64,000 nucleotides of DNA from Bacillus sp. X1(2014) (lineage in GTDB: Bacteria > Bacillota > Bacilli > Bacillales_B > DSM-18226), in the NCBI RefSeq assembly GCF_007678255.1, contig NZ_VEED01000005.1, positions 248,001 through 312,000 of the forward strand, given 5' to 3'. The notes beneath the pieces were generated by a model, which saw only the letters and a list, made by a program, of their open reading frames with translations, had not been told where the DNA came from and searched no databases. Shown piece by piece: positions 1 to 8,178 of this stretch. Made by a program: the position numbers and the translations under genes. Within the stretch, counting starts at the first letter, position 1, and each line of letters starts with the position of its first letter.

Positions 1-282
1 ATCGGGATCAGAAAGGCCATTGGTGCCAAACGGCGTGATGTCCTCCTACAGTTTCTAATTGAGGCTGTGGTGCTAAGCTCGATGGGTGGCTTGATTGGAA
101 TTCTGTTTGGATTAGGATTAGGAAAAATTGTTTCTTCTCTGATGAGTTTAAGCATCGCCTACTCACCAACCGTAATTCTATCATCGTTCCTATTCTCGCT
201 CGCCGTGGGTGTGGTCTTCGGAGTATTCCCAGCCAATAAAGCATCTAAATTGAATCCAATTCAGGCACTTCGCTATCAGTAG
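1..282 (+). CDS. ABC transporter permease, FtsX/MacB family (C-terminal fragment)
   Basis: The frame is open from the first base and ends with TAG, so only the last 93 residues are present. The opening residues IGIRKAIGAKRRDVLLQF are the conserved cytoplasmic loop of FtsX/MacB-type permeases. They are followed by two hydrophobic helices and the typical basic tail ending in NPIQALRYQ. Such permeases work with an ATPase to move peptides or lipids or to drive wall hydrolases; the substrate cannot be told from this fragment. The partner ATPase would lie upstream, outside the window. Confidence 0.85.
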   Translation: MGIRKAIGAKRRDVLLQFLIEAVVLSSMGGLIGILFGLGLGKIVSSLMSLSIAYSPTVILSSFLFSLAVGVVFGVFPANKASKLNPIQALRYQ

Positions 283-319
283 ATTTTTTCTTTTGGTCGA
301 TACTGGGAAAAATTGATTA

Positions 320-411
320 GCAAATAAAATTGGTCAATGCGCAAATAAAACTGGTTAATATGCAAATAAAATAGCAAAATCCGCAAATAGAAGCTATTAA
401 TTCGCAAATAA
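320..411. repeat. Phased 21-bp repeat array, core GCAAATA
   Basis: The core GCAAATA recurs at 320, 341, 362, 383 and 404, exactly 21 bp apart, with degenerate sequence between cores. It lies between the permease stop and the next gene. A period of two helical turns would put all cores on one DNA face. No function is known to me. Confidence 0.75.
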
Positions 412-499
412 ACTTGATTTTTTAATCAAAAAAGCGGTACATCGCGGTACTTTATACGAAACTGAACCACCCAAAACTACGAAAATGAGGAGAATGTAT

Positions 500-1018
500 A
501 TGAAAAAAACAAGAAAAGCACACTTATGGATTGGTTTAATCTGCTCTATCTTTATTTTAATCGAATCAGTAACGGGATTGTTGATGAATGAACCTTGGTT
601 AATTGGCCAGACACAAATGGAAGGAAATAAAGGTAATTTCCAGCCAGGACAGTTTAATCGTGGAGCTATGCAACAAGGAACAACAACAAATTCAGGGCAA
701 ACTCAAGCCCAAGCTGGATTAAACGCAAACGGCCAAACAGGACAAACAGGTCAAACAGGACAAACAGATCAAACTGCAGCACAAAATCAATTCCCAGGCC
801 GCCCTGGAGCCGGTGGTGAAGGCGGAACTACCTCAATCACAGGGATCATCAGGGGTCTCCACGAAGGAAAAATCGGTACAACGAATGTAAAATGGCTGGT
901 CGACTTAGTGGCGATCGCGTTAATCTTCTTAACCGGTTCAGGCATCTACCTATCCATGAAAGTCCTCAAAGCTGATAAAAAGAGAAGAAAACGTAATACT
1001 GATGGGCAAGTAGCCTAA
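500..1018 (+). CDS. PepSY-associated-type small membrane protein
   Basis: About 172 residues. Start ATG 500 is chosen because GAGGAG lies 7 nt upstream; ATGs at 485 and 494 would precede or overlap that site. An N-terminal basic stretch (KKTRKAHLWIGL) leads into a first membrane helix (residues about 9-30). Then comes an extracytoplasmic Gln/Gly/Thr-rich linker with a GQT tripeptide repeat (around residues 70-90), and a second helix near residues 135-155 with a short basic tail. The two-helix layout and the HLWIGL motif resemble PepSY-associated transmembrane proteins. Substrate and role are unknown. It stands alone after the permease. Confidence 0.6.
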   Translation: MKKTRKAHLWIGLICSIFILIESVTGLLMNEPWLIGQTQMEGNKGNFQPGQFNRGAMQQGTTTNSGQTQAQAGLNANGQTGQTGQTGQTDQTAAQNQFPGRPGAGGEGGTTSITGIIRGLHEGKIGTTNVKWLVDLVAIALIFLTGSGIYLSMKVLKADKKRRKRNTDGQVA

Positions 1019-1024
1019 AAGGTT

Positions 1025-1073
1025 GGGTGTCAGGCACCATGTGAAATATTCACATGCGCCTGACACCCTTTTT
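1025..1073. terminator. Long hairpin built from the GGTGTCAGGCACC repeat
   Basis: Left arm 1025-1038 and right arm 1056-1068 form the outer stem, with an inner ATGTGAA/TTCACAT stem, followed by TTTTT. It acts plausibly as terminator for the gene ending at 1018. The whole 43-bp element is nearly the same as the one at 49878-49920. Confidence 0.75.
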
Positions 1074-1081
1074 CCATTGAT

Positions 1082-1260
1082 AAGTATTATTTTTTGAACT
1101 CAGGTTACTGTCTAGCTCCAGCGCCCTAGCGGCTAGTGTCCTTCGCTCTTCGCCCTACGATAAGTCAAGCACGAATGCGCTAACGCTCTTCGTGTTTCCT
1201 TTATCTCGGTTGGAGTGCTCCAGGCCATACGTCGCTGACCAGGGCGCTTGCGCTTTTCTT
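1082..1260. repeat. 178-bp dispersed structured repeat, copy 1
   Basis: From the TTACTGTCTAGCTCCAGCGC block to GCGCTTGCGCTTTTCTT this stretch matches 38222-38399 with scattered substitutions, in the same orientation. It begins with AGCGCCCT and ends with AGGGCGCT, so the ends can pair. The short open frames across it are not conserved in the other copy. Probably a non-coding mobile or structured element; family not identified. Confidence 0.8.
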
Positions 1261-1280
1261 GATTTGCACAAATTATGTTG

Positions 1281-1303
1281 TTTTTTCGACAAAATGCTAT
1301 AAT
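1281..1303 (+). promoter_or_regulatory. Spo0A-box-like site next to an extended -10 promoter of galE
   Basis: Read on the minus strand, 1281-1294 is TTTTGTCGAAAAAA, a full match to the Spo0A box core (TTTGTCGAA). Directly after it lies TGCTATAAT (1295-1303), an extended -10 element, 40 bp upstream of the galE start. No good -35 is visible. Spo0A control is inferred from the motif only. Confidence 0.5.
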
Positions 1304-1342
1304 AAAGATAGTAATTGAAATTCTAGCTAAGGGGAAATGAAT

Positions 1343-2314
1343 ATGATTCTCGTCGTTGGCGGAGCAGGTTACATTGGTAGCCATCTTGTGAAAGAATTAG
1401 TAGAAAAAGAAGAAGTGGTTGTCCTCGATAATTTATCAACCGGTCACCGTGAAGCTGTCGATAGCCGTGCGGTTTTTGTTGAAGGTGATTTAGGTAATGA
1501 AGAGGATTTACAAATGATCTTCAAAAGTTACCCAATCAAGGCCGTAATGCACTTTGCAGCCTTTAGCTTGGTCGGGGAGTCTGTTGTCGACCCATTGAAA
1601 TACTATCAGAATAACGTGGCGGCTACACTTACCTTGTTAAAAGCTATGATTAAATATAATGTCAAAAACTTTATTTTCTCTTCAACAGCCGCTACCTATG
1701 GAATTCCTGATGTAGAGTTGATTGATGAAACAACTCCAACTAGACCGATCAATCCATATGGACATTCCAAACTGATGATTGAACAAATCCTGTCAGATTT
1801 CTCAAAATCCTATGGACTAAACTATGTAATTCTACGTTACTTCAATGCAGCAGGAGCCCATGAATCAGCAGTAATCGGTGAGAGTCATGACCCAGAGACT
1901 CATTTAATCCCAATTGTTCTTCAACAACTGTTAGGGCAGCGGGAAAAGATATCTGTTTTCGGATCTGATTATGATACGGCGGATGGTACATGTATTCGTG
2001 ATTATATCCATGTCACTGATTTAGCGAGTGCGCATATCCTTGCACTTGAAGCGTTACTGGCCGGGAAGAAGTCAACAGAGATTTATAATCTGGGCAACGG
2101 TCTTGGCTATTCGGTTAAGGAAGTTATTGAAACATGTGAAAAAGTAACCGGTAGAGAGGCAAATGTTGAAATGGCGGACCGTCGTGCAGGAGACCCAGCC
2201 ATGCTTGTTGCTTCCTCTCAAAAGATTCATTCCGAACTTGGCTGGAAGGCGGAAAGGAACTTGGAACGAATCATCGAGGATGCCTGGAAATGGCACCAAC
2301 AACAGCAGTATTAA
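1343..2314 (+). CDS. galE: UDP-glucose 4-epimerase
   Basis: About 323 residues, the usual GalE length. It interconverts UDP-glucose and UDP-galactose with bound NAD in the cytoplasm. The Rossmann motif GGAGYIGSH is at the N-terminus, the catalytic Ser sits in SSTAATYG and the Tyr/Lys pair in NPYGHSK. The family motifs RYFNAAGA and DGTCIRDYIHV are present. Start ATG 1343 has AAGGGGA 7 nt upstream; ATG 1337 in the same frame is too close to it. Monocistronic, ended by the hairpin at 2336. It probably supplies UDP-galactose to the exopolysaccharide operon nearby; the Spo0A-like box in its promoter would tie it to biofilm or sporulation control. GalE homologues acting on UDP-GlcNAc/GalNAc cannot be excluded. 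Confidence 0.93.
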   Translation: MILVVGGAGYIGSHLVKELVEKEEVVVLDNLSTGHREAVDSRAVFVEGDLGNEEDLQMIFKSYPIKAVMHFAAFSLVGESVVDPLKYYQNNVAATLTLLKAMIKYNVKNFIFSSTAATYGIPDVELIDETTPTRPINPYGHSKLMIEQILSDFSKSYGLNYVILRYFNAAGAHESAVIGESHDPETHLIPIVLQQLLGQREKISVFGSDYDTADGTCIRDYIHVTDLASAHILALEALLAGKKSTEIYNLGNGLGYSVKEVIETCEKVTGREANVEMADRRAGDPAMLVASSQKIHSELGWKAERNLERIIEDAWKWHQQQQY

Positions 2315-2335
2315 TTGTTAAATGCAACCTCGAAA

Positions 2336-2366
2336 ACAGGCCTCCTTCTTATACCAGGGGGCCTGT
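2336..2366 (+). terminator. Hairpin after galE
   Basis: ACAGGCC pairs with GGCCTGT across a 17-nt loop, 21 bp after the galE stop. There is no T-run, so termination efficiency is uncertain. Confidence 0.5.
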
Positions 2367-2528
2367 AAATATATACAGCAAAAGTAAATTTTCCAAATAA
2401 AAACATATCTGATAATATTGCCATCCCCCCCATTGATGTAAGTCGATTCAACGATTATAATCTAGTAAGATAGTAATAAATAAACTATAGTCTGCACTTT
2501 CTTATTATTTTTGGCAGGAGGAAAAATT

Positions 2529-3002
2529 GTGAAGATATCTAGTAAGTTAATCTTTGTGCTAATGTTATCTTTTGCGTTTGTAGGACTAAGTGGCTGCGCT
2601 GAAAAGGATAAAGCTTCAAGTGAAGTTAGTGAAAAGACGGTCGAAACAAAGGAAAATACGAATTCTGACAATACCAAAGCTCCAGTTGAAACACCAAAGA
2701 AACAGGAAAACTCAGAATCAACCCAAACAAACTCAGAAAGCAAATCAGCCGCAGATAACAAATCAACTAAAACTACTAACAAAAAAACCAAAACAACCCA
2801 AGCTAACCAAGAAAAAGAAGTTCATGACTTTGTTCTAGAAAATACGAAAATGGTACAAGTATTGAATATTAGCAGACGTGTCCATGAAAAACATCCGGAC
2901 TTAGGTCCATTCTATGTTGTAAGAGGTATTGATGTGAGAGGACAAAAAAGTGAAATTTGGATTAAAGATATGAAAATTTTTGAAATGGTTAATACAAAAT
3001 AG
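2529..3002 (+). CDS. Small secreted lipoprotein, family unknown
   Basis: About 157 residues. Start GTG 2529 is preceded by AGGAGG (2516-2521). The signal peptide ends in a lipobox (GLSGC) near residue 23, so the protein should be lipid-anchored on the outer membrane face. Residues about 25-105 are a low-complexity Ser/Thr/Lys/Gln/Asn linker. The C-terminal 55 residues form a compact domain with HDFVLENTKMVQVLNI, GPFYVVRGID and EIWIKDMKIFEMVN. A paralogue with the same architecture and same last residues lies at 7684-8106 on the other side of the giant repeat protein, so the lipoproteins may be its accessory. No function is known to me; the C-terminal domain looks like a small PepSY- or DUF5590-like fold, but that is a guess. 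Confidence 0.75.
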   Translation: MKISSKLIFVLMLSFAFVGLSGCAEKDKASSEVSEKTVETKENTNSDNTKAPVETPKKQENSESTQTNSESKSAADNKSTKTTNKKTKTTQANQEKEVHDFVLENTKMVQVLNISRRVHEKHPDLGPFYVVRGIDVRGQKSEIWIKDMKIFEMVNTK

Positions 3003-3014
3003 TCACGAATCGAC

Positions 3015-3060
3015 AAAAGGGAATGACAAGGCCAAATGGCCTAGTTGTTTCCTTTTTTTT
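3015..3060 (+). terminator. Rho-independent terminator
   Basis: A long imperfect stem closes on GGCC-aaat-GGCC and is followed by eight T's, 12 bp after the lipoprotein stop. Confidence 0.85.
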
Positions 3061-3174
3061 GTCTTTTAGACTAACTCTCTTTAAAAAATACTTAAGTATT
3101 TATACAAATTTGTCGATAAGTCTTTGTATATCGACACGAGGGTTTGCTGAAATAATTTCTATAGGTTTTATATA

Positions 3175-3192
3175 CTAATACAATAGTATTAG
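3175..3192 (+). promoter_or_regulatory. Inverted repeat upstream of the giant repeat protein
   Basis: CTAATAC-aata-GTATTAG is a perfect 7-bp inverted repeat about 92 bp before the start. It is followed by two smaller stems (CTGGG/CCCAG near 3210 and AATCAC/GTGATT near 3233). TTTGTCGAT at 3109 and the inverse TATCGACAC at 3129 are one-mismatch Spo0A-box-like sites. The leader of about 200 nt may be regulated; no known riboswitch pattern was recognised. Confidence 0.35.
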
Positions 3193-3283
3193 GTTTTATC
3201 TTAATAATCTGGGGAGTTGTGCCCAGTACAAAATCACATGTCGGTGATTAAAGAGAAATAGAGAATAGGAGGGATTGTTTATT

Positions 3284-6200
3284 TTGTTTCGAAAAAACAA
3301 GATTTGGAGAAAAGTAGTATCAATTTTGTTAACCGTATTACTTGTTGCTAGCGGACTCATTCAGCCTGTGTTCGCCGAAGAGACAAGTAAGACACCAGCC
3401 AAAACAGAGAGTACCATTCAGACGGATAACAAAGTAGAAGACAAAGTAATGACAAGCGAGACCACGGCTGAAACAGAGGATACCGTAAAGAAAGATAATA
3501 AAGTAGAAGATACCAATTCCCCGCCACCGAAAGAAGAAATTATTGAAAAAGCTTCCAAAGGAGACGAAAGCAGGATTGAAGGAACGCTGACACAGGCAGG
3601 CACCCCGCTTCCCAACATCACCTTTAGTATAAAGTCAAAAGCTAACGGTTCTTGGTATGATACCACCACAGAAAAAGATGGAAAATATCGATTCGATTTA
3701 CCTGTCGGAGAATATCTACTATCTGGAATTTGGCTGGATTCTGAAAAGAAGTGGTATGCCCTTGACAAGGAAATGTCTGTTTCGAAGGACCATGCAACCA
3801 TTGATATCGATCTTCCAGGAAAAGTTGAGGTCAATGCATCTGGAGTATTAACAAAAGATGGACAGCCATTGCCAAAAGTCACATTTAGTATACATACCAC
3901 GGGGAAGCCGGAGCAATGGTATGACACCACCACCAATTCAGACGGTCATTTTGGTTTTATCTTAAGCGATGGAGATTACAAACTTGAAGGCATATGGGTC
4001 ACTGCGGATGAAAAATGGTATAAGCTTGATAAAACCTTCAAGGTAGACAATGGAAAACTTGAGGGCTTAGAAAATTTAAATATTGATTTAAAAACTGAAC
4101 AACCACCTGCACTAAATAAAGTTTCCGGGACCTTGACCCAGGCAGGAAAGCCACTCCCAGATATTCTCTTCAGTCTCCATACAAAAGGGGCAGAAGAGGA
4201 AGAATGGTACAGCGCAACATCCGATCAAGATGGTTATTTTGAGTTAAAACTGCCGAAGGGTGATTATGAAATCGATGGAATCTGGGTACCGGCTGCATCG
4301 AAGTGGCATCAATTGAATCAGGTATTCACAGTCGATGACGCCATGGACCTTAAGATTGATTTACCATCAACCCCGGCACCATCGGAAATCAAAGGGAATG
4401 TGACCAAAGGAGGAACCCCACTCAAGAATGTTTCCTTTAGTGTGCATTCGATGGGTACTGACCCTGTTTGGTATGACACCAAAACAGATGATGATGGACA
4501 TTTTACATTAAAGGGTTTACCGGATGGAGACTTTCAATTAGACGGGATTTGGTCGACTGAAGATTCTAAATGGTACCTTTTACAATTAAAATTCACTGTG
4601 GAAGATGGTCGGTTATCAGGTGCAGAAGCTTTGTCGATTGATATTTCTACTCAGCTCAAGAGTGTAAAAGGACATGTGACAAAAGGTGAAGCGCCTGTTT
4701 CGAATATCTGGGTAAGTGCCCATACAACAGGTGGGAATGTTACATGGTTCGATGCAAAGACAGATCAGACAGGAGCATTTGATTTGACCTTGCCGGATGG
4801 TGATTATCTAATTGAAGGGATTTGGATTGAGTCTGAGGCGAAATGGTATCCACACAATGTGGAATTTACTGTTCTAGATGGTGGACTGAAAGGGCAATCC
4901 GAGTTACTCATCAATTTAGAGAAAGAGTCGCCTGGCAATCTAGCTGGAACGGTCTTTGATGGTTCTAAAGCCGCCGCCAACGCAGCCCTTTACTTGGAAA
5001 ATGCAGAGACGAGTGAATTTTTCGGAGTCAATGCAGATGAAAATGGACAATTTTCCCTCGAATTGAAAGACGGGAACTATTATGTTGTCTCGGTCACAAC
5101 TAATGATATTTATTATCTTTATAAACAATTCACAGTGGAAAATGGGAAGCTTCTGATTGACAAGGTAGAAGCCAAATCATTGGATGTCAACATTCCGCCT
5201 GCTTCCTTGGTTATGGAGGTTCATGTGAATGGCCAGCGGATCGTGACTGATGGTGTAAAGGTAATAAATGATGAACATGGTTATGGTTATTGGGAATACG
5301 CTGATCAGGAAACAGGCAGAATCACATACCGATTGCCGGACGGGACGTTTACTGTCGAAGGTTACTATGGTGAGGATGGTTTCTTCCATTATATTAACCA
5401 GTCAATTACAGTCGAGGATGGAACAACCAATCCAAGTCCATACATTATCAATATTGAAGATGGAGCAGAAAATTTTCTAACCGGTTCAGTTCGCAATGAG
5501 TCGGGTGTCATTCCGAACACAGAATTCTATATCATCGAAAAGAATTATGAGTGGCATTACCAGGTGCAAGCAGATGCCGAGGGTAAATATTCTATCAATG
5601 TTCCAGATGGGGACTATTTTATTTCTGACGTTAATTCTGGCGGCAGCTTGTATGGATTGGTTGATATTGCCTTTGAAGTAAAAGGCGGGAAAGTAAATAA
5701 TCAAAATCAGTTTGATATTGTTGTATCTGCAAAAACATTAAAGGGTCGGCTGGTTAATGACGGTGTACCGATTGTTGGCGAGTTTTACTTCAAACGTGAT
5801 ATGAATGGAGCAGCCACTGAATACAGTTGGTCAACGGATTCGCAAGGTTCCTTCTCGCTCCGAGTACCTGACGGAAACTATACCATTACTACGGCGTATG
5901 GAAATGATGATTGGTATGAGGTCAATCGGACGATTGAAGTTGCTAATGGCACGACCAATCCGAATCCATTCATCATTGATACAGCAAAAGGAAATGTGAC
6001 AGGTTCCGTTAACGATGATGGGGGATCAGTTGCTGAAGCTGAATTTTTTATAGATAAAGTTGATTCGTCCAGTTATTATTGGGTTGTTTCCGATAGTCAT
6101 GGGAAATTTTCAGTGAACATCCCAGATGGTGATTATTTTATTCACCAAGTATGGGGTGGAAATCTTCCTTCCAACCAATATGCAAATGAATTCTTCTCTG

Positions 6201-7627
6201 TAGTCAAAGGAAAAGTGATTCGAGAGGGTGCACCGGTCAATGAGTTATCGTTAAAACTTCCGGGTGAAACGTTAAAAGCTAAATTGGTCAATCATATCAC
6301 TCCGGTTGCAGGGGAAGTATTTGTATCACAGAAAATCAATGAAGTCACCTTCGATTATTATGCTGTTTTGGATTCAAATGGTGAATTCAGTCTTAGGGTT
6401 CCGGATGGGACGTATTCGGTCTACCGTTTATTCACCACAGACGATATTCTTGACTTGAATGTAGATGTTGAAGTCAAAAATGGCACGACGGTACCAAGCC
6501 CATATGTGATTGATATTAGTAACGGGGATCCAATTTTACAAGGTGTGGTTCAAGATGCGGATGGAGTTATCAGCGCAGGTATGATAACCATTGAACGCTA
6601 TACGGAATCCGGTTATGATGGCTGGTATAATACTGAATTCACGAATGGAGAATTTAGTATGGACCTGCCGGACGGCACCTATAAAGTCGTCGAGATAGAG
6701 GAAAATAACGGAATTGTTACACTGCTAAACCAAGACTTTTCGATTGAAGGTTCACGCCTTGTGGTTGATGGTGCGGCAGCGTCAAAATTAACGATTAAGG
6801 TTCCTGCGATTACGTTGAAGGGTACTTTATGGGATGGCGATACGCAAGTCCAATCAGCAGAGCTTTTTGTGATAAAAAATAATGACGATGGTTCCATTTA
6901 TGCTTACACGAACGAACAGGGTGTATTCTCCGCACGTTTGCCGAACGGATCCTATACAGTAGAAGAGGCTTTTTTAGCAAATAATGAAAGGATTAGGCTA
7001 AATCAGGACTTTGATATTATTGCGGGAAAGCTGACCATTAACGGAGAGGAAACAAGCAGCTTAGAGGTTCATCTGCCTAAGGTCAATGTGACAGGGACAC
7101 TATCGGATGGACAAAATGTGCTTGCCGACCACCATTTAACTGTATTTGATTCAGATGGGTATTACTTTAGTACGGAAACGGCAGGGGACGGAAGTTTCCA
7201 ACTCCGTTTACCAGATGGGGATTACAAGGTTCATGAAGCTAAATACTTTAGTGAGATGAACGATTATGTAAACTATCCATTGCAGACTGCCTTTTCGATT
7301 GCAGACGGAGAACTACAAGTAAAAGGAACCCCTGCAGAAGAATTAACAATTACGCTTCCAGCTGTTACACTGAATGCGCAAATTGTTGATGGAGGGAAAC
7401 CTGTTGCCCATGCTTCTTTGAGGTTTATCAGAGAGTTGGATGGACAGTTCAGCTATTTTTATCCAATGACCGATGAAGATGGTTCTATGTCCTATCGTTT
7501 GCCAGATGGCACATACACCCTTGAAAATATTACATTATCCACTGGTGACTCCATAGATTTAACTAAAGAGATGAACGTCAAAAATGGCACAACTAATCCG
7601 AATCCATTGATTATTGATATTCATTAA
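3284..7627 (+). CDS. Giant secreted protein of about 15 beta-rich modules
   Basis: About 1447 residues. Start TTG 3284 has AGGAGGG 10 nt upstream (the TTG at 3275 is only 1 nt from it). A basic n-region and hydrophobic core end near VFAEE (signal peptide about 31 residues), then an acidic Thr/Lys/Glu-rich spacer to about residue 90. The rest is about 15 tandem modules of 80-95 residues. In modules 1-5 each reads roughly GxLTxxGxPLPxxxFSxHT, WYDTxTDxDGxF, LPDGDYxLxGIW and KWYxLxxxFTV; later modules diverge but keep the DGxFxxxLPDGxY core. This pattern fits prealbumin-like (carboxypeptidase-regulatory or Cna-B-like) folds. There is no LPxTG motif, SLH domain or membrane tail, so anchoring is unexplained. 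The same module ends the protein at 15613-21972. It lies between two related lipoprotein genes. A surface adhesin or matrix protein is likely, but unproven. Confidence 0.85.
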   Translation: MFRKNKIWRKVVSILLTVLLVASGLIQPVFAEETSKTPAKTESTIQTDNKVEDKVMTSETTAETEDTVKKDNKVEDTNSPPPKEEIIEKASKGDESRIEGTLTQAGTPLPNITFSIKSKANGSWYDTTTEKDGKYRFDLPVGEYLLSGIWLDSEKKWYALDKEMSVSKDHATIDIDLPGKVEVNASGVLTKDGQPLPKVTFSIHTTGKPEQWYDTTTNSDGHFGFILSDGDYKLEGIWVTADEKWYKLDKTFKVDNGKLEGLENLNIDLKTEQPPALNKVSGTLTQAGKPLPDILFSLHTKGAEEEEWYSATSDQDGYFELKLPKGDYEIDGIWVPAASKWHQLNQVFTVDDAMDLKIDLPSTPAPSEIKGNVTKGGTPLKNVSFSVHSMGTDPVWYDTKTDDDGHFTLKGLPDGDFQLDGIWSTEDSKWYLLQLKFTVEDGRLSGAEALSIDISTQLKSVKGHVTKGEAPVSNIWVSAHTTGGNVTWFDAKTDQTGAFDLTLPDGDYLIEGIWIESEAKWYPHNVEFTVLDGGLKGQSELLINLEKESPGNLAGTVFDGSKAAANAALYLENAETSEFFGVNADENGQFSLELKDGNYYVVSVTTNDIYYLYKQFTVENGKLLIDKVEAKSLDVNIPPASLVMEVHVNGQRIVTDGVKVINDEHGYGYWEYADQETGRITYRLPDGTFTVEGYYGEDGFFHYINQSITVEDGTTNPSPYIINIEDGAENFLTGSVRNESGVIPNTEFYIIEKNYEWHYQVQADAEGKYSINVPDGDYFISDVNSGGSLYGLVDIAFEVKGGKVNNQNQFDIVVSAKTLKGRLVNDGVPIVGEFYFKRDMNGAATEYSWSTDSQGSFSLRVPDGNYTITTAYGNDDWYEVNRTIEVANGTTNPNPFIIDTAKGNVTGSVNDDGGSVAEAEFFIDKVDSSSYYWVVSDSHGKFSVNIPDGDYFIHQVWGGNLPSNQYANEFFSVVKGKVIREGAPVNELSLKLPGETLKAKLVNHITPVAGEVFVSQKINEVTFDYYAVLDSNGEFSLRVPDGTYSVYRLFTTDDILDLNVDVEVKNGTTVPSPYVIDISNGDPILQGVVQDADGVISAGMITIERYTESGYDGWYNTEFTNGEFSMDLPDGTYKVVEIEENNGIVTLLNQDFSIEGSRLVVDGAAASKLTIKVPAITLKGTLWDGDTQVQSAELFVIKNNDDGSIYAYTNEQGVFSARLPNGSYTVEEAFLANNERIRLNQDFDIIAGKLTINGEETSSLEVHLPKVNVTGTLSDGQNVLADHHLTVFDSDGYYFSTETAGDGSFQLRLPDGDYKVHEAKYFSEMNDYVNYPLQTAFSIADGELQVKGTPAEELTITLPAVTLNAQIVDGGKPVAHASLRFIRELDGQFSYFYPMTDEDGSMSYRLPDGTYTLENITLSTGDSIDLTKEMNVKNGTTNPNPLIIDIH

Positions 7628-7637
7628 TTGTGAAAAG

Positions 7638-7670
7638 CAAGAAGGGGATTATGATCCCCTCTTGTTTATT
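7638..7670 (+). terminator. Hairpin between repeat protein and lipoprotein copy
   Basis: CAAG-a-AGGGGAT pairs with ATCCCCTCTTG around a tatg loop, followed by TTTATT. It ends just before the AGGAGG of the next gene, so it may be a partial terminator or attenuator. Confidence 0.6.
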
Positions 7671-7683
7671 AGGAGGACCTGAA

Positions 7684-8106
7684 TTGAAACTATCTGGAAA
7701 AATAATCTTTGTTCTATTCCTATCAATATCTCTAATAGGATTAACTGGTTGCAGCGAGAAGGAAAAGACTGTTGCCAGTGTAGAAAAAAAGTCCTCGCAA
7801 ACAGATTCGGCTAAAGAGGAAAAAAAGACAGCGTAAAGTGAGGAAAAATCAGTTGTCAATGCGTCTAGTACAAATGTCTCTGATCAAAAAACTCCAACAG
7901 ACCCGAAGAAGCAAGAGGCAGAAGTTCAGAAGTTTGTGTTAAAAAGTACAAAAATAGTAAAGGTCTTTAATATTAGCAAAAGAATCAATGAGGAACAGCC
8001 AAATTTAGGGCCATTCTTTGTGGTTCGGGGAATCGATGACAGAGGGCAGAAAACGGAGCTTTGGATTAAAGATATGAAAATCTTTGAAATGGTGAACACG
8101 AAGTAG
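7684..8106 (+). pseudogene. Paralogous lipoprotein gene interrupted by an in-frame TAA
   Basis: Start TTG 7684 (AGGAGG at 7671-7676). It encodes a signal peptide with lipobox GLTGC and a Ser/Lys/Glu linker, then a TAA codon at 7834-7836. The same frame stays open for 89 further codons to TAG 8104-8106 and encodes FVLKSTKIVKVFNISKRI, GPFFVVRGID and ELWIKDMKIFEMVNTK. This is the same C-terminal domain as the lipoprotein at 2529-3002. A GAA-to-TAA change (Glu in a Glu-rich linker) is the simplest cause. As read, only a 50-residue fragment without its domain would be made. A sequencing error or stop readthrough are the alternatives; the intact downstream frame suggests the break is recent. Confidence 0.85.
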
Positions 8107-8130
8107 GATATTAAGTTGGCCTAACTTTAA

Positions 8131-8178
8131 AAAGAGGTAAATGACAGAATGCAACTTCTCGTCATTTACCTCTTTTTT
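8131..8178. terminator. Bidirectional terminator between convergent genes
   Basis: GAGGTAAATGAC (8134-8145) pairs with GTCATTTACCTC (8161-8172), followed by TTTTTT on the plus strand and preceded by an A-run, which is a T-run on the minus strand. The right arm contains the stop codon of the minus-strand polymerase gene. Confidence 0.85.

Noticed and set aside
1133..1384. 83-codon minus-strand frame over repeat copy 1
   Set aside because: The frame is not preserved in copy 2 of the same repeat and overlaps the galE promoter.
3063..3283. Riboswitch in the leader of the giant repeat protein
   Set aside because: Small stems are present, but the sequence matches no aptamer pattern I know; kept only as an inverted repeat.
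3418..3936. 172-codon minus-strand frame inside the giant repeat protein
   Set aside because: Antisense shadow of repetitive coding sequence without a ribosome site.
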